NCBI RefSeq assembly: GCF_023278565.1
Contig: NC_064681.1
Coordinates: 4,092,001-4,156,000 of the forward strand
Direction of reading: 5' to 3'
Source: Colletotrichum lupini
Lineage: Eukaryota > Ascomycota > Sordariomycetes > Glomerellales > Glomerellaceae
Length of the DNA stretch: 64,000 nt
Position numbers and translations under genes: made by a program
The notes under the pieces: model-generated
The model's database searches: none
What the model was told of the DNA's origin: nothing
The model's input: the letters and a program-made list of their open reading frames with translations, nothing else
In this document: piece by piece, positions 57,012 through 64,000 of the stretch
Position numbering within the stretch: the first letter of the stretch is position 1
Layout of the letters: the number at the start of each line of letters is the position of its first letter

Positions 57012-58259
57012 ATGGGTATCTCCACTGAAGTCCCGCAGACCGTCGAGTGGTCCGGGAAGAGGGTCCCCGTCTACCCCATGGAGACTGTGGACTTTGGACG
57101 CGTCCTCTCCCAAGAGCCAGCCGAGCTTGAGAATATGCTCCGCATTTGCCAGCAACAGGGTTTCTTCTACCTGGACTTGAATGGCCTCGATGGCAGCAGA
57201 TTCCTCGACGACCAGCAAAGGACTCTGGAGCTCATGCACCGCTACTTTGAGGCCCCTATCGAGGATAAGAACGAGCTCGGTCTCATCACCGCACATCTCG
57301 GGTAAGTGTCGGCCGCATCAATGAGACTGGAACACTCAGAAAATGCTCATGGCTTAATTCTAGATATGAGCCCGTCGGCTCACGAACGGGTGGTCTTCCC
57401 AACACCAGAGACGGATATGAGATGTTCAAGGTGAGCTTTTATCCTGAGACTCCCATGATGGTCGAACATGAGCTCCAGCTAACCTTCTCCATTCCAGGTC
57501 TCCCGTGATGAGATCCAAAGATCCGACCCCAAGTTCCCCAAGATCCTCCAGAACGATAAGGAGAAGGCAATTCTGAAGAACGCCATCTCCGGATCCAACC
57601 TGGTTACCAAGACCGTCCTCTCCGGTCTCTCCACCGCCATGGGCCTCGTCGGTGCCGCCCGTTACGAGAACGCCCACCGCAACGACCGCCCTTCTACCTC
57701 CACACTGGCAATGATGCACTACGTCCCCGCCGACCCCATCAAGGACACCCAAATCGGCCACCAGAAGCACACCGACATCAGTTCCCTCACCCTCCTCTTC
57801 GCCGAGGAGTGGGGGCTTCAGATCCGCCCCCCCGGCACCAAGGAGTTCGGCTTCGTCGCTCCCAAGAAGGGGTGCGCCATCATCAACGTTGGCGACTCCC
57901 TCCGCTTTGCCAGTGGCCACACCATGATGTCGTGCATCCACCGTGTCGTCCCGTACAACTCTGAGCAGCACCGCTACTCCATCGCTTACTTCCTCCGCGC
58001 CGAGAACGACACCATGTTCAAGGACAGCGAGGGCAGATACGTCACTGCTGGCCAGTGGCACGATGAGAAGTTCTACCTCTTCAAGGCCACCCCCGATATC
58101 CAGGCTCTTGCCCCCCCATCCATGTTGTACGGCGGCATGACTGCCGATGAGGAATGGACTCCGTACGCGCAGCCGACCGCTAAGGCGCACGCGCCTGAAG
58201 TGTCTGAGGAGCTTAAGCAAGCTCCGGCTGTGAAGGAGACTTTGGTTAAGGCCCATTAA
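57012..58259 (+). CDS. 2-oxoglutarate/Fe(II)-dependent dioxygenase, isopenicillin N synthase-like
   Basis: Exons 57012-57301, 57364-57430 and 57498-58259 encode 372 aa. An N-terminal DIOX_N-like part (VYPMETVDFGRVLS...GFFYLDL) precedes the double-stranded beta-helix. Iron ligands are visible as His210-x-Asp212 in KHTDISSL and His267 in SCIHRVV; Arg278-x-Ser280 in HRYSIAYF would bind the 2-oxoglutarate carboxylate. There is no signal peptide, so it is cytosolic. Enzymes of this group hydroxylate or desaturate small molecules and are frequent in secondary metabolism; the substrate cannot be deduced. Third-position GC is high. The C-terminal 40 residues, rich in Ala, Glu and Lys, extend beyond the usual fold. 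Confidence 0.9.
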
Positions 58260-59051
58260 GCGGCAGCACTAGTGTAGATAAATGAGACCAAATACATGTA
58301 CCTACGTTAGCTTGACTTATCACTAAGTGGGGGATTCCCCTTGAGGGATTCACAGTTGAATGAAACGGTCTATGTGATGAAAATGACATTGTACCCTTCA
58401 TCAAAACTGTGAACAGAAAAGCGCTCTTGTAGTACAACATAGATCCCGTATCCGATTCTTTGCCGCCTAGTTCGAGATGCCGGCATCTCTTCCCGAGATA
58501 GTCTGGCAAACACTCTCGTATTCATCATGCGGTATTTCTTTTTCCTCTGCTGTACCATCTAGGTGCACGGTGATCAGAGCGGGGTCTAAATCTAGATGGC
58601 GTCAGTGGCCAGAGTCAATCGAGGCATCCCGCCGGACGAGGAACGTATGACAGACGAAAACGGGCTAGGTACTGAGAATCCAGTAATGTGAAAGTCTATG
58701 CCTCGTCTTCAAACAGATCTCTACGGCTACATGAATGTACGCTCCAGTGGCTCCATGTTCTGACAGACCCATAAGCGCCACATCATTAACTGCGGAAACA
58801 GAGCTCTAGGAGGGAGTTTAGTTTTAGTTTGGGCTGCCCGGAACTAATTTAAGCGAGTTAAGCCCTGTCCTGGATCCTTGTTGCGATCATCAAAGCCCCC
58901 TGGGAGGCTGGGGACAAGGACGCCCTCACCCAAACAGACCTGGAGCCGTTATTGTTGTCCATTGTTACCAGTATGTGTCCTGTTGTCCGACTTCAAACCC
59001 ACCCTATGGCTCTGTCGTCTTCCTCAGCCACCGACACCGACGACTCAAACA
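58260..59051. other. Intergenic and leader of the amidohydrolase gene
   Basis: Nothing is recognised in 58260-58870. From 58878 to the chosen start at 59052 the amidohydrolase frame is open, but it reads as Pro/Ser/Thr-rich leader-like sequence. Confidence 0.45.
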
Positions 59052-62048
59052 ATGGCACCACTTACGGGCGCCGAAAAGATGGATGAGCTGCCGCCCTACA
59101 GCCCGCCAGCGGCGACAGCGGCTGAAAGTCGCCGTGTCCTCTCTTCGTCAGTGCGGCGGCGGCATCATCCGGCTCTCCCACTTTTACCCCGCAGGTCGCG
59201 AACATTGCGCGTTCTTGGTTTAGCATGCCTCGCGTTCATCGTCTACGCGCAATGGAGACAGATTTACCCCGTGGGCGGCGTCTCCGGGCCGGAATTTACG
59301 ATTCATGGGCTCTCAACTCGCCAGCTGCGAGAGGATCTGTCGACTTGCGGAAAACTGCACAGTCGACCGATTGACCCGCCTGGTTACGGGAGGACACGGA
59401 ACGCCCGCTACGTGGACGGCAAGAAACCCACAGTCATCAGGAACACAACAATCTGGGTCGGGGAGCCGGTTGAAGGGTCTGCCGACTATTCATGGATTTC
59501 TGCCGACGTGTTTATTGAGCACGGCCTTATCAAACAGGTCGCTGAGGGCATAGCGATAGCCTCCCTGCCCGGAGATGTTCTCGTCTACGATGCGGGTGGG
59601 CGGCCGCTCACCAGCGGCATCATCGACATGCACAGCCATGCTGCAGTGCACTCACTGCCAACACTACACGGCAATGAGGATGTCAGCGAGCTGTCGAAAG
59701 ATATCACTCCCTATGTCCGATCCATTGACGGCATTCAGCCGACGGATCATCAACTCCAGGTCATCAAGTCTGGCGGCGTTACCACGTCGTTGATTCTTCC
59801 TGGATCAAGTAACAATATTGGCGGCGAAGCCTTTGTGATCAAGCACGCCGTCGGAGCTGCTGACGGACGCAATGAAACAAGCGTAATTGATATGCTAGCT
59901 GATCCGGATCATACCTGGCGGCATATGAAGATGGCATGTGGTGAGAATTCGAAGCAGGTCCACGGGAAGGCGGGTGAACGTGGCCCGTACAGCCGCCTCG
60001 GTGAAAGCTGGGAATTCCGTCAGGCTTTCGAGCATGCTGCCAAGTTGATCCGCAAGCAAGATGACTGGTGCCACGCCGCTGCTCAAGGTCTTGATAATGT
60101 CCAGACTTATCTCAGCCACGATCTAGAATGGGAGGCACTGATTGCTGTGCTCAGGGGCCAAGTCCATGTTCATGCTCATTGCTACACCATTAATGATCTC
60201 GAAGCTTTCGTGGATCACACGAATGAGTTCAAGTTTCCCATCCGCGCATTTCATCATGCCCACCAGACGTATCTCGTGCCCGAGGTAAGTATTCGCAAAG
60301 CCCTTGATGGTATCTCCCATTGCTGCGTCTTTTACTCACTCGTCATTCCCAAGATTCTCAAACGGGCATGGGGAAATAATCCACCAGCATCCGCCCTCTT
60401 CGCTGACAACATGTGGTACAAAGCCGAAGCTGCTATGGGCTCAGAATACGCGGGAAAACATCTCTATGATGCTGGACTGACGCCCATCTACGTGAGCGAT
60501 AATCCGGTGCTCAATGCACAGCACGTCGTGTTTGAAGCTGCGAAAGCGTACAAGTATGGTCTGCCTTACCACGCTGCACTGGCATCCGTCACCACTGCCC
60601 CAGCTGAGAGGCTGGGAATGGAGCATCGCCTCGGTAAAGTCAAGCCTGGCTTCGATGCCGATATCGTCGTCTGGGATAGTGACCCATTGAGCGTTGGGGC
60701 TACGCCAGTCCAGGTCTGGATTGACGGTACTGCTCAGTATGACGAACCAATTAGACTTAACAAGACCTATGAGGGTACCATAGTCCCCGATGAGAATCTC
60801 AGCGAGGTTGTCGTAAAGCCTCAGATCATGCAGGGCGACGTTGTCTTGACAGGAATTTCAAAAGTACTACACTCCGTAACAGTGAGTGGCTTAGCAGCCG
60901 ATGGGAAAACCTACAACGTAGCCGTCTCTAACGGCAAGATTACTTGTATTGGAGGCTGCGAAGCCGAGCTCAAAGTTGCGTCTAGCCATGAAGGTACTCT
61001 AATTCACCTAAAGAGCGGCCATCTTACTCCGTCCTTCATCGCCTTTGGCTCAACGATCGGTCTGAACGCCATAGACTCGGAGCGAAATACCGACAACGGT
61101 GCAGACGGGGGAAAGTTCAGTCGCGGTGTTGACGGGCTCGCCCTCGATACGGATAAACTGCAAGTTGCCCACCGCTATGGTGTCACCCGAGCCATCTCGG
61201 CCCCCAAATTCACGGCTCTCGGCACGCATCACGGCACAAGCACTGGGTTTCTCACCGGGGCTGGGACTACTCTCGACCGTGGTGCCGTGTTTGCTCGCGA
61301 CGCTGCTGTGCACTATACTCTCGATCTTTCCGCGAAAAGCGGGGTTAATGGAATTTCATCCATCTCAGGAGGTGTTGGCGAGCTGCGACGGAAGCTTCTC
61401 ACGGCAGTCTCATCGCTCGCTGCGAATGACACTATCCTTGTGGAAGACCGATACACGGAGGTCGCGTTTCTCCGAGAAGTTGTCGAAGGGCAGATGGCAC
61501 TCGTCGTTACTGTGCATAGCGCAGACACCATCGCTGCCTTGTTAGACGTCAAAAGCAGTGTTGAGGAGGTTCTTTCAGAGCTCGTAGACAGCCCGAACAC
61601 GCTTCGTTTCGTCGTATACGGTGGCGCCGAAGCTCACCTGGTTGCCGACGCCTTATCTGCAGCCAAAGTGGGAGTTGTTTTGGCACCAATGCAGTCTTTT
61701 GCGGTTTCTTGGGATCAGCGACGAGCGCTTACGGGCGCGCCTTTGACAAACGGCACAAGTGTAGATGTCTTGGTTCAGGCTGGAGTTGATGTGGCTATTG
61801 GCTTGGAGGAGGACTGGATCGTGCGAGACCTTGGCTTGCTCGCGGGCGCGGCGTTCAAAAATGGCGAAGGGCGGCTGAGTGAGAAAAGTGCATTGGACTT
61901 GGTCGGAAGGAATGTGTACAGGATCCTCGGTCTGGAGGATGAACTTGAGGATGAGCACTTTGTGATACACGAAGGGAGTCCGCTTGAGATTGAATCTAGG
62001 GTGCGGGCTGTTGGTGACAGAGGACCGGGCCTATTAGTTTTCATCTAG
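59052..62048 (+). CDS. Membrane-anchored amidohydrolase with two metal-hydrolase-like halves
   Basis: From the ATG at 59052 the frame encodes 998 aa, or 975 if the 69-nt in-frame intron at 60285-60353 is removed. The N-terminus is polar and proline-rich (MDELPPYSPP), then basic, then a single membrane helix (LRVLGLACLAFIVYA), indicating a type II membrane protein with the enzyme outside the cytosol. The first half follows the imidazolonepropionase-like amidohydrolase pattern: SGIIDMHSH (metal H-x-H), the GGVTTSLILPGSSNNIGG loop, HVHAH, AFHHAHQ, SDNPV, and the closing GKVKPGFDADIVVWD. The second half (after about residue 600) repeats a related fold without the metal histidines and is probably non-catalytic. 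The substrate is unknown. The start at 59052 is preferred over 58878 because the upstream part looks like leader. Confidence 0.82.
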   Translation: MAPLTGAEKMDELPPYSPPAATAAESRRVLSSSVRRRHHPALPLLPRRSRTLRVLGLACLAFIVYAQWRQIYPVGGVSGPEFTIHGLSTRQLREDLSTCGKLHSRPIDPPGYGRTRNARYVDGKKPTVIRNTTIWVGEPVEGSADYSWISADVFIEHGLIKQVAEGIAIASLPGDVLVYDAGGRPLTSGIIDMHSHAAVHSLPTLHGNEDVSELSKDITPYVRSIDGIQPTDHQLQVIKSGGVTTSLILPGSSNNIGGEAFVIKHAVGAADGRNETSVIDMLADPDHTWRHMKMACGENSKQVHGKAGERGPYSRLGESWEFRQAFEHAAKLIRKQDDWCHAAAQGLDNVQTYLSHDLEWEALIAVLRGQVHVHAHCYTINDLEAFVDHTNEFKFPIRAFHHAHQTYLVPEVSIRKALDGISHCCVFYSLVIPKILKRAWGNNPPASALFADNMWYKAEAAMGSEYAGKHLYDAGLTPIYVSDNPVLNAQHVVFEAAKAYKYGLPYHAALASVTTAPAERLGMEHRLGKVKPGFDADIVVWDSDPLSVGATPVQVWIDGTAQYDEPIRLNKTYEGTIVPDENLSEVVVKPQIMQGDVVLTGISKVLHSVTVSGLAADGKTYNVAVSNGKITCIGGCEAELKVASSHEGTLIHLKSGHLTPSFIAFGSTIGLNAIDSERNTDNGADGGKFSRGVDGLALDTDKLQVAHRYGVTRAISAPKFTALGTHHGTSTGFLTGAGTTLDRGAVFARDAAVHYTLDLSAKSGVNGISSISGGVGELRRKLLTAVSSLAANDTILVEDRYTEVAFLREVVEGQMALVVTVHSADTIAALLDVKSSVEEVLSELVDSPNTLRFVVYGGAEAHLVADALSAAKVGVVLAPMQSFAVSWDQRRALTGAPLTNGTSVDVLVQAGVDVAIGLEEDWIVRDLGLLAGAAFKNGEGRLSEKSALDLVGRNVYRILGLEDELEDEHFVIHEGSPLEIESRVRAVGDRGPGLLVFI
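60285..60353 (+). other. Probable in-frame intron, 69 nt
   Basis: It begins with a perfect GTAAGT donor, has a branch-point-like word (TTACTCAC) 15-20 nt before the end and closes with CCCAAG. Removing it joins YLVPE directly to ILKRAWGNNPPASALF, the continuity expected in this family. The translated insert (SIRKALDGISHCCVFY...) has no counterpart in the usual pattern. Confidence 0.65.
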
Positions 62049-62175
62049 GAAGGGGGCACTATCGGGCAGAACACAGAAGAATTGACTAGACATAGAGTTC
62101 GACAAGAGACGCGATTGAATGGAAGTATCCGCGACCTGTATAGGTACTCTCTTGGAATCGGTCTAAGGGGTCTTT

Positions 62176-64000
62176 CTAATTCGTAAAATGGGCAACGTTG
62201 TCGACCACAAGACTCTGTATCCCAGGGCCACGTACATCTTCCAACGGCGCAACGAAGGCCATTTGGCTCCAGCTGAAAAGTGTGTTACGACCCCCATACA
62301 CAAACACTTCGAAACGCCCTGCGAACTGTCCATTGATCCAGGCCATGCTTCCATGGAGCACGTCTGTGACGATGGTGACGTTCGCAGGGAGCTTCGATAT
62401 CGTAACTGCCTCGTGTGTCGAAGTAGATACGTTCGACCAAATCCGGCCTGGGTGCCCAGGGTCAAGCTGCATAGCATCTCGTTCGCTCACGGACCGAAGA
62501 GGATAAGGCCATCCGTCCGCAGTGAATGAGAGGCTGCCACCTTCATCTAATGCGAGAGCGGTATCAGGACCGGACAGTGTGAAAGGTCCAGTGACAGCCA
62601 GCGTCAGGGTATAGTTCATGCCCTTACTTCCATGGCCAAGGTGTACTGCCTCAGACTCATTGGTAGAACGAGACCATGAGACTAATGGCCCTTTGCATGT
62701 AGGCTTGGACTTCGTCACTATACGCTCAAGATTCTGCCCCGGTGCGAGAGGCGTGAAGAAGTCAATGCTAGGCGCAACCCCTTCGTCTACGAGCTGTGCG
62801 CCACGGCTGCCACTCCACGCGCGTGCTCCGACCAGCGCTATGCCTCGGCGCATGGCATAGTACGCCTCCAGCTGGGTAGAGGCATCCGGGCCGTTGTCGT
62901 TCCAAGCCGCAAGAATGGCACCTCTGTTTGCCGGTGAACTATCTGATAACTGCATGGTCTTGTTGAACGGGTTAAAATCCGCCGGTGTCCACTGCCACTT
63001 AGGCTCGTTGGCGAAGTTGAGCACTCGAGTTTCGTTGTAAAATTGGGGGTAGCGAGCAGGCAGAATTGGCATGTGGTCGTTCTTAAGAGACATGTATGCC
63101 CACCAGTCCTCGGAGTTGATTATGTCGTAGTCATTGTTTGATAGCAGAACCGGGTCCGATTCGCCGTACTGCCAGTGCTGAATTACTACGTCTTTGGAGA
63201 TAGTCTTGTTTTCGGATGGCTCGTTTGTTCCCCAGATCCGAATTCTCTTACCGACAGTGGAGTTGATGAAAGAAGACATCTCGTTCACAAAGCCAATGTA
63301 GTCGTCAGCCAGCGTCGCATCGTATTCGTCTGCGCCAACATGAACTTCCTTCGTCTCGAACCAGGGAAGAAACTCCGACCAAATACGCTTGACAGTTGGG
63401 ATGGTATCCGGATGAGACAAGTTGAGCAAGTCGCGCTTCGTCAATGAGAGCTCGGGCTTCCACTTGGTGAGGTAGAGGCAATGACCTGGTGCTTCGATCT
63501 CCGGGATAACAGTTACACCTCTTGACGCGCAATGACTCTGAAGATCGGCAAAGTCTTCTCGGGACAAGGTCTCGTTCTCCCGACCGTGAAGGATCGGCAA
63601 CAAATTCTCATCTTCCGGCCGCAGCGAGAAGTGGGAGTAGACATCTTGCCATGACGCGTTCTGCCCGCGGTTGAGCGGGTAGTTGTCGCTGAGGTGATAG
63701 TGAAACTCGCTCATCTTGAAGAAGGAAGCGAAGCTGCACAGCTCCTTGAGGAAAGCGGGCGCGTACCACTTGCGTCCGGCATCGAGCATAAAGCCTCGCG
63801 TGGCATAGGCCGGCGCGTCAACCGATCGCCCTGTGGGCAGAGTCCCGTTCCCTACCAGCAGGAGCTGGAGCAAGGTTCTTGTCCCCCACCACATCCCCCG
63901 CGCGCCGGTGCCGCCAATGAAGGCGCCAGACGGGGAGATGACGAGCTCATAACCTTCCGACGTAGGATTGCCATTTTCGTAGGTGAGCGACGAGGTGTTG
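62176..64000 (-). CDS. GH20 beta-N-acetylhexosaminidase, N-terminus beyond window
   Basis: The frame runs on the minus strand from the right window edge to a TAG at 62176-62178, about 607 codons, without an intron. The GH20 barrel is clear: GFMLDAGRKWY, then FFKMSEFHYHLSDNY, IPEIEAPGHC, and the catalytic pair in VHVGADEYD, where the Asp orients the substrate N-acetyl group and the Glu is the acid/base. Later WQYGE and ILAAWNDNG motifs line the pocket. About 150 C-terminal residues form a separate beta-rich region. Many N-x-S/T sites suggest a secreted glycoprotein. It removes terminal GlcNAc/GalNAc residues, for example in chitin or glycoprotein turnover. The missing N-terminus should hold the signal peptide and the small GH20b domain. 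It converges with the amidohydrolase, 127 bp apart. Confidence 0.92.
   Translation of the reverse strand, partial: NTSSLTYENGNPTSEGYELVISPSGAFIGGTGARGMWWGTRTLLQLLLVGNGTLPTGRSVDAPAYATRGFMLDAGRKWYAPAFLKELCSFASFFKMSEFHYHLSDNYPLNRGQNASWQDVYSHFSLRPEDENLLPILHGRENETLSREDFADLQSHCASRGVTVIPEIEAPGHCLYLTKWKPELSLTKRDLLNLSHPDTIPTVKRIWSEFLPWFETKEVHVGADEYDATLADDYIGFVNEMSSFINSTVGKRIRIWGTNEPSENKTISKDVVIQHWQYGESDPVLLSNNDYDIINSEDWWAYMSLKNDHMPILPARYPQFYNETRVLNFANEPKWQWTPADFNPFNKTMQLSDSSPANRGAILAAWNDNGPDASTQLEAYYAMRRGIALVGARAWSGSRGAQLVDEGVAPSIDFFTPLAPGQNLERIVTKSKPTCKGPLVSWSRSTNESEAVHLGHGSKGMNYTLTLAVTGPFTLSGPDTALALDEGGSLSFTADGWPYPLRSVSERDAMQLDPGHPGRIWSNVSTSTHEAVTISKLPANVTIVTDVLHGSMAWINGQFAGRFEVFVYGGRNTLFSWSQMAFVAPLEDVRGPGIQSLVVDNVAHFTN

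Noticed and set aside
1..64000. CRISPR arrays, bacterial operons, ribosomal RNA genes
   Set aside because: No regularly spaced direct repeats, Shine-Dalgarno-led gene series or rRNA-like blocks were seen. The gene structure is eukaryotic.

Overview
The window looks like nuclear DNA of a filamentous ascomycete (Pezizomycotina, probably Sordariomycetes). The reasons are: genes broken by short GT...AG introns of about 50-90 nt, a PTH11/rhodopsin-type membrane protein, two Zn2Cys6 regulators, a fungal LAP1-type peptidase and small secreted cysteine-rich proteins, and an LTR retrotransposon converted to AT-rich sequence in the manner of repeat-induced point mutation (RIP). Species cannot be named from the sequence alone. 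All exon models were built by hand from splice signals, reading phase and protein family pattern. The summed coding length divides by three in every complete multi-exon model.

Layout, left to right. 1-360 is the edge of an AT-rich RIP-like block. 1054-2613 (+) encodes a seven-helix rhodopsin-family protein and 3109-5304 (-) a MUP1/LAT-type amino acid permease. Two Zn2Cys6 transcription factors follow on the minus strand (7665-9921 and 11670-14793); the second has unusually long introns and a very long purine/pyrimidine-biased leader. From 14794 to 23491 I see no convincing gene. 23492-24226 (+) encodes a stand-alone SMI1/KNR4 (SUKH) protein, flanked on both sides (22353 and 26260) by degenerate copies of one coding fragment. 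26837-29485 (+) is a 14-exon cytochrome P450 that may carry a nonsense mutation.

29690-37103 is a 7.4-kb LTR retrotransposon with gapless 205-bp LTRs that differ only by transitions, and a 5-bp target duplication. A small secreted-protein ORF starts 45 bp to its right. Beyond it lie a DHA2-type efflux pump (38477-40589), an EBP-type sterol isomerase (41227-42015), a secreted type II L-asparaginase (42283-43377, minus), a secreted protein with three tandem Hce2/Ecp2-like domains (46703-48673), a PQ-loop membrane protein (49172-50270), a secreted M28 aminopeptidase (51358-52702), a head-to-head pair of paralogous 10-cysteine secreted proteins (53414-53844 minus and 54681-55077 plus), a 2-oxoglutarate/Fe(II) dioxygenase (57012-58259), a membrane-anchored double amidohydrolase (59052-62048) and, cut by the window edge, a GH20 beta-N-acetylhexosaminidase (62176-64000, minus).

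The right half is rich in exported products: efflux pump, asparaginase, aminopeptidase, hexosaminidase, Hce2-like protein and three small cysteine-rich proteins. This suits a host- or substrate-interacting fungus that scavenges nitrogen outside the cell. P450, efflux pump, EBP isomerase and 2OG dioxygenase are typical tailoring or export functions, but no backbone synthase is in view, so a biosynthetic cluster is only a possibility.
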